Counted from the stretch's first letter, positions 9,264-18,500 are shown. The stretch is DNA of 64,000 nucleotides from Serratia fonticola (GCF_006715025.1 NZ_VFMK01000001.1:3720001-3784000); one strand, 5' to 3'. Program-made: numbers and translations. The notes: generated by a model not told the origin, from the letters alone.

Positions 9264-10127
9264 TTAATCATCTCCAAGAGCAAAATAAATATCCTGCAAT
9301 TGCCCCTCACGTTCGACGGTGAGGGTCAGTTCACTGAGTTCCGGCAATTGTTTCAACGCCTGTTGAGCCTGCTGAGCATCACGCAAATCCAGGCCATTAA
9401 GCGCCACGGCCAGATCGTTCTCATGCAGCCCGACCTTACGGAATAGCTCCCCTTCTTTGCCAGGATTCAGGCGATAGCCGGTGAGTTTGTTGTCGACCAT
9501 TACGGGGGAAATACTCAGGTAGTTAAGAATACTTTGCGGCTGCTTTTGCAACTGAGCCTTAAGCTGAGCCGTTGATGGCGATTTTTCGCCATTCTCTTTC
9601 GCCGCCGTGGGAGGGGCGTCGGCAAACAGGAGTAGAGCCTCATAGCGCCCCTGATAGGAGATAACGGTACGATCGGCAAAAATAGCCGCAATGCGGGCGT
9701 CATAGCCAGGCACAGTGTCCCCCACGCCAAGACTGAACTGTTTGTTATCTTTGGCGATAATGGCAATGGAGCGTTCTGAACTGGCGCTGGCAACAATGCC
9801 GGTCAGGCGCAGTTTGAGTGACGAAGGGGGAGCATTACGCAACGTATTGTCGTTTGCCAAAGGCGCGCGGGCTGTAGCAGATGACACCGACGTGCCAAAG
9901 AACGTATAGCGATAACGCTCAGGTTCATCACCACTGTCAGATTTAACCTGTGTGACGGCTGAGGTGGGTAAGCGCACCGGGGAGACTTCAGGAGAGATTA
10001 CCCCTTGCCAGGTGAGCAAGGCGAGTTGATTACAAATCAGCAGGGATAGTATGCACAACACCCAACGCGGCGTTAACAGCCTCACTGCCGCCTCTCTGCA
10101 TACCAACAACATGACAGAAAATCGCAT
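9264..10127 (-). CDS. gspC: type II secretion inner-membrane protein GspC
   Basis: GspC couples the inner-membrane platform to the secretin and takes part in substrate choice. The 287-residue protein has one N-terminal transmembrane helix (about residues 20-42), a linker, a homology region (about 95-175) and a C-terminal PDZ-type domain (about 200-285, with GKEGELFRKVGLHENDLAVALNG). It is the first gene of the gsp operon and is divergent from pulA across a 464-base spacer. Confidence 0.94.
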   Translation of the reverse strand: MRFSVMLLVCREAAVRLLTPRWVLCILSLLICNQLALLTWQGVISPEVSPVRLPTSAVTQVKSDSGDEPERYRYTFFGTSVSSATARAPLANDNTLRNAPPSSLKLRLTGIVASASSERSIAIIAKDNKQFSLGVGDTVPGYDARIAAIFADRTVISYQGRYEALLLFADAPPTAAKENGEKSPSTAQLKAQLQKQPQSILNYLSISPVMVDNKLTGYRLNPGKEGELFRKVGLHENDLAVALNGLDLRDAQQAQQALKQLPELSELTLTVEREGQLQDIYFALGDD

Positions 10128-10591
10128 ATTGCTTTCCTTTGCCTGCTTCTCTGTTGACGTCTGCTAAAAGATCGCCGATACCGGTCAATCCGGTGAGCAT
10201 ATGTTGAGGCGCATTGTGTGAGAATATGTCAGGTTATGACCAAAACCGAACAGTCCAGCACCACTGTTAGCCCCCAAGCATCTGAGTTCATCCTCTCAGA
10301 ATCACTTACTTTATACATACTCCCCAGAATAAAAAATCATTATTTTCACTTGTCGAAATAATTTATCCTTCTGTTTTTATAGTTTTTTATTTCTTTATAT
10401 CTCCTGGTTATCAATCGTTTTCGCTGCCTGGACCGCTCACCTTGATACTCCGGTTCCTCCTGCTATCTACGCCCCTCTTCCTCCCCAGAGAGGAGGATGC
10501 TCCGCCCTGACATGCAATATCTAATACCCGTGTTTTACATATTAATACCGTTTTTTACTTTCTATTATGCAAGCCTGATAGGGAATTTAGA
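10128..10591. promoter_or_regulatory. divergent gspC/pulA control region
   Basis: This 464-base, largely AT-rich spacer separates divergent gspC and pulA and must hold both promoters. In Klebsiella the equivalent pulC-pulA spacer is controlled by MalT. A near-match to the MalT box lies at 10477-10486 and a second core at 10288-10293. A possible -10 for pulA is TATTAT at 10563-10568. No gene is seen in it. Confidence 0.6.
10477..10486 (-). promoter_or_regulatory. candidate MalT box
   Basis: On the minus strand the sequence is GGGGAGGAAG, one base from the MalT consensus GGGGAKGAGG. It lies about 105 bases upstream of the pulA ATG. A second GGATGA core occurs on the minus strand at 10288-10293. 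Functional assignment is inferred from the Klebsiella pul precedent. Confidence 0.4.
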
Positions 10592-13500
10592 ATGCTGAAA
10601 AATACCCGTAATGCCCTACTTTTCGGCTCGCTTGTCGTATTGAGCGGCTGTGATAACAATACTGCTTCCAACATTACCCCTGACACCAATAACCAAGAAC
10701 CCATTGCCCGTCTGCCTGATATCGCCATACCCGGCGAGGCGGTGATAGCCGGTGAAAACCAGGCGGTAATACACCTGGTCGATATTGCAGGTGTTACCAG
10801 CGGAACTCCCGCTGATTACAGTGGCAAAAACCTGTTTTTGTGGAATAACGACACCTGTGACGCCTTGGATAACCCTTCTGGAGACTGGAATGACACCAGC
10901 ACGGTCCCAACAGGCAGCGATAGCTATGGCCCGTATTGGGTGTTACCACTGACCAAAACCACGGGATGTATCAATTTCATTCTGCGCGATGGCACCAATA
11001 AGCTGATTGATGCGGATATGCGCTTATCGTTCAGTGAGTTCCCGGATCGGACCGTTTCAACCCTTGCCGGGAGTAGCACGCTTTATGATACCCGTGCCGA
11101 CGCTTTCCGGGCGGCTTTCGGGGTTGCTCTGGCAGAAGCCCACTGGGTGGAAAAACAAACCCTGCTGTGGCCCGCTGGGGAAGGGAAACCTATCGTGCGT
11201 CTGTACTATAACCACAATGGCAAAGTGGTGGCCAACAGCGAAGGCAAATTTACCGACGCCTACCTTTCTCTGACCCCGACAAACATCAGCCAAGAGCTGG
11301 CTTCACGTTTCCCACACCTTGCCGGTTATGCCGCCTTCAAGCTGCCGGATAACGCCAAAATAGACGAACTGCTTAGCGGTGAAACCGTCGCCCTGGCCAC
11401 CAACAAAGACGGCATTCTCATTTCTGCGACTCAGATACAGACCGCAGGCGTTCTCGACGATCGCTTCGCTCCCGCCGCAGAGGGGTTGGCATATGGTGCT
11501 CTGGTGACCGATTCTGACGTCACTTTCCGCGTTTGGGCCCCCACCGCCCAGCAGGTAGAACTGATAATTTACAGTGCGGACAAAAACGTGATTGGCAGCC
11601 ATCCAATGACCAGAGATAACGCTTCAGGTGCCTGGTCGTATCAAGGAGGTCACGACCTTAAAGGGGCATTTTATCGTTATGCCCTGACCGTTTATCATCC
11701 ACAATCGCGTAAAGTGGAACAATATGAAGTCACCGATCCTTACTCCCATAGCCTCTCTACGAATTCTGAATACAGCCAGGTCGTGGATCTCAATGACAGT
11801 GAGTTGAAACCGCAAGGCTGGGACAGCCTGACGGCCCCGCACTCACAATCCAGCCAGACCGATATTGCCCGGATGGTCATCCATGAGTCTCATATCCGCG
11901 ACCTTTCTGCCTCGGATCAGACCGTGCCTGAACAACTACGCGGTAAGTATCTGGCATTGACGGCCTCTGACAGCAACATGGTGCAGCATCTCAGACAGCT
12001 TGCACAAGCAGGCGTAACCCATATTGAACTGTTACCGGTATTCGATCTGGCTACCGTCAACGAGTTCAGTGATAAAGTGGCCGATCTCCCCCACCCGTTC
12101 AGCCGTCTTTGTGAGCTAAACAACGCCGTCAGGCAAAGCCGTTTTGCCAGCTATTGTGGCAGTTCAACCCCGATTGGCGACGTGCTTGACGAGCTGAAGC
12201 AGAATGACAGCCAGGATAATCCGCAGGTGCAGGAATTGAATGATTACGTCGCCCAGACCGACTCCTACAACTGGGGTTATGACCCGTTCCATTACACGGT
12301 TCCTGAAGGTTCCTACGCGACTAATCCTGAAGGTACCGCTCGCATCAAAGAGTTTCGCACCATGGTGCAAACCATCAAGCAGCAACTGGGGATGAACGTC
12401 ATTATGGACGTGGTTTATAACCACACCAATGCAGCGGGCCCAACGGATCGCACCTCGGTACTGGATAAAATCGTGCCTTGGTATTATCAACGGTTAAATG
12501 AATCGACCGGCAGCGTAGAGTCGGCAACCTGCTGTTCTGATTCGGCACCAGAACATCGTATGTTTGCCAAACTGATTGAAGACTCGCTGGTCGTCTGGAG
12601 CAGAGACTACAAGATTGATGCTTTCCGCTTTGACCTGATGGGCTACCACCCGAAAGCACAAATCCTGGCTGCTCGTGAGAAAGTGAAATCGGTAAACCCG
12701 AGCGTTTATTTCTTTGGTGAAGGTTGGAATTCTGGCCAGGAAGATCGTTTCGAAATCGCTTCACAGATCACGTTAAAGGGGACCGGTATTGGCACATTCT
12801 CCGATCGTCTGCGTGATGCAGTCCGCGGAGGCGGCCCCTTCGACTCGGGTGATGCTCTGCGTCAAAACCAGGGGGTGGGCAACGGTGCTGGCGTCTTGGC
12901 TAACGAATTAACTCAACAAAATGAGGATACCGTGCGCCATCTGGCGGATCTGACCCGCTTGGGGATGGCTGGAAACCTGGCTGATTTCCTGTTGATCGAT
13001 AAAGACGGCGCCGTCAGGAAAGGCAGCGAGATTGACTATAACGGGGCGATCGGGGGTTATGCCAGCGATCCGACTGAAGTGGTCAACTATGTTTCCAAAC
13101 ACGACAACCAAACCTTATGGGATATGATCGGTTACAAAGCCGCTCACGAAGCCGATCTCACCACGCGCGTGCGCATGCAGGCGGTATCTCTGGCCACGAC
13201 GCTGTTAGGCCAAGGGCTGGCATTCGATCAGCAAGGCTCTGAACTGTTGCGTTCCAAGTCATTTACCCGTGATTCCTATGATGCGGGAGACTGGTTTAAC
13301 CGTGTGGATTACAGCTATCAAGACAACAACTTCAACGTGGGTATGCCACGCATCAGCGATGACGGTGATAACTACGCGCTGATTGCCAGCGTAAAAGACG
13401 CGGTTGCGACACCTGGCCAGGCAGAGATCGTGCAGATGACCTCATTCTATGAGGAACTCACTCAGTTGCGCCAATCTTCGCCTCTGATTGCCTTGGGAAG

Positions 13501-13855
13501 CGGTCATGAAGTGATGAAACGTGTCGATTTCCGTAACACCGGTGCTGAACAGCAACTGGGTTTGCTGGTGATGACCATTGATGACGGCATTCAGGCAGGT
13601 AACGATCTTGATCCACAAGCCGACGCATTAGTGGTTATCATCAACGCCGCCCCTGAAGCCAGAACCCTCAATGACTTTGTCGGTGAAAACCTCACGCTGA
13701 GCGCAATCCAGCAAAGCCTGGGTGACCGCTCTCTCGCCGCTGGCGTTAATATTTCCGCAGAGGGCAGCGTGACACTCCCCGCGTGGTCAGTCGCCGTGCT
13801 GGTCAAACAACAAGGTTTGACACAAGGTGCGGGGTTACCTGTAAGCAGTAAGTAA
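10592..13855 (+). CDS. pulA: lipoprotein pullulanase PulA (GH13), T2SS substrate
   Basis: Pullulanase cleaves alpha-1,6 branch links in pullulan and branched maltodextrins. The 1087-residue precursor has a lipobox VVLSGC with acylated Cys20 followed by Asp at +2, then CBM41-like and CBM48-like N-terminal domains, the pullulanase motif YNWGYDP (about residue 560), and a GH13 barrel. The catalytic residues are in place: nucleophile Asp681 (FRFD), acid/base Glu710 (FFGEGW) and Asp838 (KHDNQ). The sequence closely matches Klebsiella PulA, which is exported to the cell surface by the T2SS, and the adjacent gsp operon supports the same route here. Maltose control through MalT is likely. Confidence 0.97.
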   Translation: MLKNTRNALLFGSLVVLSGCDNNTASNITPDTNNQEPIARLPDIAIPGEAVIAGENQAVIHLVDIAGVTSGTPADYSGKNLFLWNNDTCDALDNPSGDWNDTSTVPTGSDSYGPYWVLPLTKTTGCINFILRDGTNKLIDADMRLSFSEFPDRTVSTLAGSSTLYDTRADAFRAAFGVALAEAHWVEKQTLLWPAGEGKPIVRLYYNHNGKVVANSEGKFTDAYLSLTPTNISQELASRFPHLAGYAAFKLPDNAKIDELLSGETVALATNKDGILISATQIQTAGVLDDRFAPAAEGLAYGALVTDSDVTFRVWAPTAQQVELIIYSADKNVIGSHPMTRDNASGAWSYQGGHDLKGAFYRYALTVYHPQSRKVEQYEVTDPYSHSLSTNSEYSQVVDLNDSELKPQGWDSLTAPHSQSSQTDIARMVIHESHIRDLSASDQTVPEQLRGKYLALTASDSNMVQHLRQLAQAGVTHIELLPVFDLATVNEFSDKVADLPHPFSRLCELNNAVRQSRFASYCGSSTPIGDVLDELKQNDSQDNPQVQELNDYVAQTDSYNWGYDPFHYTVPEGSYATNPEGTARIKEFRTMVQTIKQQLGMNVIMDVVYNHTNAAGPTDRTSVLDKIVPWYYQRLNESTGSVESATCCSDSAPEHRMFAKLIEDSLVVWSRDYKIDAFRFDLMGYHPKAQILAAREKVKSVNPSVYFFGEGWNSGQEDRFEIASQITLKGTGIGTFSDRLRDAVRGGGPFDSGDALRQNQGVGNGAGVLANELTQQNEDTVRHLADLTRLGMAGNLADFLLIDKDGAVRKGSEIDYNGAIGGYASDPTEVVNYVSKHDNQTLWDMIGYKAAHEADLTTRVRMQAVSLATTLLGQGLAFDQQGSELLRSKSFTRDSYDAGDWFNRVDYSYQDNNFNVGMPRISDDGDNYALIASVKDAVATPGQAEIVQMTSFYEELTQLRQSSPLIALGSGHEVMKRVDFRNTGAEQQLGLLVMTIDDGIQAGNDLDPQADALVVIINAAPEARTLNDFVGENLTLSAIQQSLGDRSLAAGVNISAEGSVTLPAWSVAVLVKQQGLTQGAGLPVSSK

Positions 13856-13862
13856 ACACTCT

Positions 13863-13947
13863 GTTTCGGGCCACGATACCGGTCGCCCTCCAGGCGGCAA
13901 ATTAGCGGCAACGAGAAGTCACCAAGGACGACCTGGTGGCCCGAAAC
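13863..13947. repeat. 12-bp inverted repeat downstream of pulA
   Basis: GTTTCGGGCCAC at 13863-13874 is exactly complemented by GTGGCCCGAAAC at 13936-13947, with 61 bases between. It starts 8 bases after the pulA stop. It could form a long stem-loop that separates pulA from gspB or protects the pulA mRNA 3' end. There is no obvious T-run after the second arm. Confidence 0.55.
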
Positions 13948-14130
13948 CAGAGGTTCTACCGACAGAGCCACATCCGCTTCAGATATAAATGCCACACTAT
14001 TGACCAGAGTTTGCTGGCAGGATATACCCTTCGTACAGGGTACCTTGTCAGTGTTAGTGGTAGCCCGATGGAATGTGTTTTAGCTAACACTCTGGCTGTG
14101 GAAATCAGCGTTAATCAAAGGTTCAGGGAT

Positions 14131-14685
14131 GTGGACAATCAATCAAAATTAGCCCCAGAAGCCCATATTCAACCCGCCAAAGGGCTGTTTGTCCCCCGCT
14201 ATCTATTGCCCGTTTACGCGCTATTACTGATCGCGATAGGTTGGTTTTGCGGGCAACATTGGCGCAGCAACGAGGCCTTCGCGGCCCCGACGCAGACTCA
14301 AACTCTCCCCTCTGCCGCAGCAAAAGCAACAAAGGCGACGCCCACGGCAAAAAATGCGGGCATAAAACCGCCGCACGATGAAAATAAACCGGCGCAACCA
14401 TTGGGTACTGAAAAACAGTCACCACCGTCCTTAGCCAGTGATGAGTTAGCCCCACTGAGATACAGTGCCCATGTTTATGCATCAGAAGATGATAAACGCA
14501 GCATCACGCTGAACGGCCACCGTTATCAGGAAGGAGACAGCCCCGCCCCCAATCTCACGATTGAGCAAATTCAGCAGGACGTGACCGTCTTTAATTTCAA
14601 TGGGGAGGTATTCACACTTGATGCCCTGGAGGATTGGCCAGGTGGCAAGGTTGACAAAGAAAGCAATGCCTTAGAGTCAGAATAA
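14131..14685 (+). CDS. gspB: type II secretion protein GspB (PulB/OutB-like)
   Basis: GspB/OutB is an inner-membrane-anchored periplasmic protein associated with GspD or ExeA-type assembly. From a GTG start at 14131 the product is 184 residues: a short cytoplasmic tail, one transmembrane helix (about residues 25-43), a Pro/Ala/Lys-rich linker, and a C-terminal beta domain (LRYSAHVYASEDDKRSITLN ...) typical of T2SS B proteins. The frame stays open upstream (an ATG at 14068 is an alternative), so the start is uncertain. It follows pulA as in the Klebsiella pulA-pulB order. Confidence 0.8.
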   Translation: MDNQSKLAPEAHIQPAKGLFVPRYLLPVYALLLIAIGWFCGQHWRSNEAFAAPTQTQTLPSAAAKATKATPTAKNAGIKPPHDENKPAQPLGTEKQSPPSLASDELAPLRYSAHVYASEDDKRSITLNGHRYQEGDSPAPNLTIEQIQQDVTVFNFNGEVFTLDALEDWPGGKVDKESNALESE

Positions 14686-14735
14686 CCCTTGGCAGTAATA
14701 GCGATTCAATTAGCATTGAACATTAGTCTGCCCCA

Positions 14736-15128
14736 CTAACTGCTGCGTTCTGCACGCAACTCATCGGTGAAAGGCGCCAGCAGGCTATTAAAACTGCTGC
14801 ACTTGGCTTGTTCCGGTGTGCTGTCTCTCATCAGGTTTTGATAAATTGCCTCGCTACGCTGCGATAAATCCCCGTAACCGGCGGTATTCCAGCCCCGCTG
14901 TTTTGCTACCTTATAGGCCACTTTGTCAATAACCGCGTCGCTGGGTAAATCACTGCGGTTACATTTATATTTGAGATATTTGGTACTGGCAATCACCGAA
15001 GCCAGTTGTTCTGCCTGTTCGTTAAGGGAGACCGGATTCTTTTGCAGGGAAGAACGTGATTGCTGACACCCCGCCGTGACCAGTAAAAACAGCAAGGGCG
15101 CAAGACGAAAAGCCGGATGTAACTTCAT
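14736..15128 (-). CDS. pulS: T2SS pilotin lipoprotein (PulS/OutS family)
   Basis: PulS-type pilotins are outer-membrane lipoproteins that bind the C-terminal tail of the secretin and guide it to the outer membrane. From ATG 15126-15128 the product is 130 residues with lipobox LVTAGC (Cys21, Gln at +2, an outer-membrane sorting residue). The mature part has a Cys pair (YKCNRSDL ... QAKCSSF) as in PulS. A second in-frame ATG at 15138-15140 is possible; the AAGGG nearby does not decide between them. The gene converges on gspB. Confidence 0.85.
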   Translation of the reverse strand: MKLHPAFRLAPLLFLLVTAGCQQSRSSLQKNPVSLNEQAEQLASVIASTKYLKYKCNRSDLPSDAVIDKVAYKVAKQRGWNTAGYGDLSQRSEAIYQNLMRDSTPEQAKCSSFNSLLAPFTDELRAERSS

Positions 15129-15453
15129 GATAGTAATCATTTTCCCTTAAATAAGTGAATTCCATTTTAACAAATTCCCTCGCACTGTCACAGGTTAGAG
15201 AGAAAAGTTTTGCTTATTGCGATCCTACTTGCAGATTCAATTTCCAGCACGTTACATTTTACTTACCCGCCCAAGAACGGTGTACCAAATGACAGGTCCT
15301 GCAATATCAATGATTGGACAACCACTAATCAACAGCATAAATAGCTGACGCAGAAAAACAGCTTCAGCACCCCGCCCCGCCTGGAACGTTGTGGCCAAAT
15401 GATAACATTAAGCGTAATGTTCTGCCCCTATTTATATTAAAATCAAATTAAAA

Positions 15454-15469
15454 GCTGAATCGATACGCT
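15454..15469 (+). promoter_or_regulatory. candidate distal Cra/FruR-like site
   Basis: GCTGAATCGATACGCT repeats the AAAAGCTGAATCGAT core of the proximal site at 15657-15671. The left half matches the Cra pattern TGAAWCG; the right half is degenerate. The exact 15-base repeat of the core 207 bases apart suggests a looped operator pair. Confidence 0.4.
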
Positions 15470-15547
15470 TAGCATGCAACACGTTAAACTTATTGAACGA
15501 TATTTATCACAATAAAAAAGAAATGAAACACAGATTGTTAAATTAAT

Positions 15548-15563
15548 TTTGATATAAGTCACA
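15548..15563 (+). promoter_or_regulatory. candidate CRP site upstream of GH32 gene
   Basis: TTTGA-TATAAG-TCACA matches the CRP consensus TGTGA-N6-TCACA at 9 of 10 defined bases. It lies about 100 bases upstream of the proximal Cra-like site. CRP control would fit a sugar polymer hydrolase. Confidence 0.45.
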
Positions 15564-15661
15564 AATAAAAAATAGCTCCTTGTTTGATTTACAGTTTTAT
15601 TGCAACTTTAATTAATAATATTCAGTGATGCATACGGCGCAATATTTTTATCGACCAAAAA

Positions 15662-15677
15662 GCTGAATCGATTCAAC
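15662..15677 (+). promoter_or_regulatory. candidate Cra/FruR operator upstream of GH32 gene
   Basis: GCTGAATCGATTCAAC contains the perfect palindrome TGAATCGATTCA and fits the Cra/FruR operator pattern (GCTGAAWCGNTTCA). It sits about 30 bases upstream of a TATAAA -10 candidate. A fructose-responsive LacI-family regulator is the natural candidate, since the enzyme releases fructose. Confidence 0.55.
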
Positions 15678-15788
15678 AAAAAACCGATAATTAATGTGAT
15701 TTTCATATAAAAGTAGTTAAACGTAATGAGCAAGTGAATGTTCTTTCGCATTGCCTATTTTTTAACAAAAATATCACAAGGAACGTAT

Positions 15789-18488
15789 ATGTCTTACGCT
15801 CGTACCATGAAAAAGAAGCTCCCCTCTGGACTTGTCATCGCCATCAGCGCAGCGCTGCTCTACGGCTGCGATAATTCAAGCAGCAGTCATACTCCGGATG
15901 ATAATACGCACGTTCAATCCTCTTACCTGGAGAAATACAGACCGCAATTACAATATACCGCCGCGAAAAACTGGCAAAACGACCCTAACGGCTTAGTTTA
16001 TTACGATGGTGAGTATCACCTGTTTTATCAATACAACCCTAACGGCAATGGTTGGGGAGATATGTCCTGGGGCCATGCCGTCAGTACCGACCTGGTACAT
16101 TGGGAAGAACTTCCCGTTGCTCTGGCTGTTGAAAAAGATGCCGATGGAAAGACAACAGAAATGTTCTTTTCAGGTAGTGCTGTCGTCGATATCGATAATA
16201 CCAGCGGTTTGGGTCAGCCTGGCAAACCGGCAATGATTGCAATGTATACCAGCTATTATCCCTCAACCGTGACGTTGGCAAACGGTAAAACTATTGAGGA
16301 AGGTACTCAGGCACAATCTATCGCTTATAGCCTGGATAAAGGCCGAACCTGGCGTTTGTATGCCAACAACCCAGTATTGCCTTTACCACCTGCGGGTTAT
16401 GAAGAACAATTCCGTGAGTTCCGCGATCCTAAAATGTTCTGGTATGAACCGGAAAAGAAATGGGTGATGGTCGCGGTACTCGCTACTGAACATAAAGCCG
16501 TTTTATATTCCTCTAAAAATTTACTTGAATGGCAGTTCATGAGTGAGTTTGGTCCCGCCAATGCCACCGCTGGCGTTTGGGAATGTCCTGATTTATTTGA
16601 ATTACCCGTCGATGGCGATCCTGCCAACACGAAATGGGTGATGATCATCAACCTTAATCCTGGCGGGCCGGTTGGTGGTTCAGGATCACAGTATTTTATC
16701 GGTAATTTTGACGGTACAACGTTTGAAGCTGATAACGACAATGTCTTTGACAATACGCCTGTGCAAGGCACCCTTGTTGAGAACTTCGAAGGTGACTACA
16801 ACTCGGTGGCATGGACTGCAACGGGAGATTTGGTTGATCGCTATTTATCGAGAGGCGATAACCCAGGCCAGAGTGGTGTCAGCCTTTATCAGGGTGAGCA
16901 ATTACTGAATACTTTCGTCGATAGCGACGCAGCAACAGGCACTGTCACCTCTCCCCCATTTAGAATTACTGATAACTATATCAATCTTATGGTTGGCGGT
17001 GGTAATCACCCACACAATCCAGAAAGCACTTTAAATAGCGAATTACCGGTAGGGGATTTGTTGTTCGCAGGAGCCGATTTTGAAGGCGAAGAAAATGTGA
17101 CGTACAGCCAACTGGGATGGACGGCGGAAGGTGATTTTATTAATCAGCCGGTCGCCACTGGCACCATTCGCGATCAGCAACCCGTTTCCGGCTTCCTGGG
17201 TTCACATCTGGTAAACAGCTTCTTTGGTCAGTTGATCAATAAAGAAGGTGGGGATTCTGCGGTAGGAACCTTGACCTCTCCGGCTTTTACCATCGAAAAA
17301 CCTTACATCAACTTTCTGATTGGCGGCGGTAATAATCCCTATGGCAAAAGTGACGCGACAGCGGTAGTCCTAGTGATCAATGGTGAGGTCGTGCGTAGTG
17401 CTACCGGAAATAACAGCGAAAACCTGAACTGGGCCAATTGGGATGTGGCCGAATATCAAGGGCAGCAGGCCAGGATCGCCATTATTGATGAAAACACTGG
17501 CGGCTGGGGCCATATACTGGCCGACCACTTTATTGCATCAGATCTGCCCGCCAAACCGATCTCTTCCGAAACCACGGTAAACCTGCTTGTTAATGACAAA
17601 ATCATCTACAGCGAGACCGGCTCAAACTCGGAGGCTCTTGACTGGCGTTCATGGAACGTCGCATCGCTGAAAGGCGAGAACGCCCAAATCCAGGTGATTG
17701 ACAATAATACCGGTGGCTGGGGTCATATACTGGTTGACCACATCCTCTTGTCTGACCACCCGAAACAAACGGCTAATTGGGCAGATTTTGGCTCCGATTT
17801 CTATGCTGCCGTATCCTGGAACGGAGTGCCTGATGGCAAACGCTATTGGATCGGCTGGTTAAGCAACTGGGATTATGCCGGTAGCGTGCCCTCGTCACCT
17901 TGGCGCGGTGGACAGACCTTGGTCAGAGAGTTGAAACTGCAAACCGTTGGAGAGCAAATAAAACTCACTCAAGCCCCGGTTGAAAGCATGACTAACCTGC
18001 GCGGCAAACCGCTATACCATTTAAAAGAGGAGACGGTTCTCGAGACCGGAGACAATCTACTGGCAGATGCTAACGTACATGGGCAAGTGTATGAAATAGA
18101 AGCTCAATTGAAACCGGAAAATGCGACAGAAGTCGGCTTCAAGCTCCGTAAAGGTGAGCAAGGTGAAGAAACCCTTGTTGGTTACGACGCTTTGGCGGGT
18201 GAAGTCTATCTGGATCGGACAAAATCGGGGGAAAGCGCATTCTCCTCCGGGTTTGCAGCCAGACACAGCGCCCCACTGCCACTTTCAGAAGACGGCACAC
18301 TGAAATTGCGCATTATTGTTGATACCTCCTCCGTCACCGTTTTTTCAGGTAAGGGGGACGTGGTTCTGACCGACCTGATATTCCCGGATCCATCGAGCAC
18401 CGGTATCGAAGTCTACAGCCAAGGCAGTTCATCAACGATTTCGGCGATGACGATATGGCCGCTGAAATCGATTTGGGCTGATAAGTAA
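15789..18488 (+). CDS. lipoprotein GH32 fructan hydrolase (levanase/inulinase type) with nested insertion modules
   Basis: GH32 enzymes hydrolyse beta-fructans. I choose ATG 15789 because AAGGAA precedes it, giving 899 residues; an upstream in-frame ATG at 15738 lacks a site. The lipobox LLYGC gives Cys27 followed by Asp-Asn-Ser, like PulA. The catalytic triad is complete: nucleophile Asp65 (WQNDPNG), Asp213 (FRDP) and acid/base Glu265 (ECPDLF). The five-blade propeller is interrupted after FIGNFDGTTF by about 330 residues of insertion and resumes at about residue 663 (DFYAAVSWNG), ending in the C-terminal beta-sandwich. Closest type by motifs is Bacillus levanase SacC, which lacks the insertion. 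Levan versus inulin preference cannot be read. Confidence 0.9.
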   Translation: MSYARTMKKKLPSGLVIAISAALLYGCDNSSSSHTPDDNTHVQSSYLEKYRPQLQYTAAKNWQNDPNGLVYYDGEYHLFYQYNPNGNGWGDMSWGHAVSTDLVHWEELPVALAVEKDADGKTTEMFFSGSAVVDIDNTSGLGQPGKPAMIAMYTSYYPSTVTLANGKTIEEGTQAQSIAYSLDKGRTWRLYANNPVLPLPPAGYEEQFREFRDPKMFWYEPEKKWVMVAVLATEHKAVLYSSKNLLEWQFMSEFGPANATAGVWECPDLFELPVDGDPANTKWVMIINLNPGGPVGGSGSQYFIGNFDGTTFEADNDNVFDNTPVQGTLVENFEGDYNSVAWTATGDLVDRYLSRGDNPGQSGVSLYQGEQLLNTFVDSDAATGTVTSPPFRITDNYINLMVGGGNHPHNPESTLNSELPVGDLLFAGADFEGEENVTYSQLGWTAEGDFINQPVATGTIRDQQPVSGFLGSHLVNSFFGQLINKEGGDSAVGTLTSPAFTIEKPYINFLIGGGNNPYGKSDATAVVLVINGEVVRSATGNNSENLNWANWDVAEYQGQQARIAIIDENTGGWGHILADHFIASDLPAKPISSETTVNLLVNDKIIYSETGSNSEALDWRSWNVASLKGENAQIQVIDNNTGGWGHILVDHILLSDHPKQTANWADFGSDFYAAVSWNGVPDGKRYWIGWLSNWDYAGSVPSSPWRGGQTLVRELKLQTVGEQIKLTQAPVESMTNLRGKPLYHLKEETVLETGDNLLADANVHGQVYEIEAQLKPENATEVGFKLRKGEQGEETLVGYDALAGEVYLDRTKSGESAFSSGFAARHSAPLPLSEDGTLKLRIIVDTSSVTVFSGKGDVVLTDLIFPDPSSTGIEVYSQGSSSTISAMTIWPLKSIWADK

Positions 18489-18500
18489 GCGTACTACCGT

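Larger units (their letters stand above)
15129..15788. promoter_or_regulatory. long AT-rich control region upstream of the GH32 gene
   Basis: About 660 bases without a credible gene lie between the pilotin gene and the GH32 start; both genes are transcribed away from it. It holds a CRP-like site (15548-15563), two Cra/FruR-like sites (15454-15469 and 15662-15677) and a possible -10 TATAAA at 15706-15711. The layout suggests carbon-source control of the fructan hydrolase. Confidence 0.55.
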
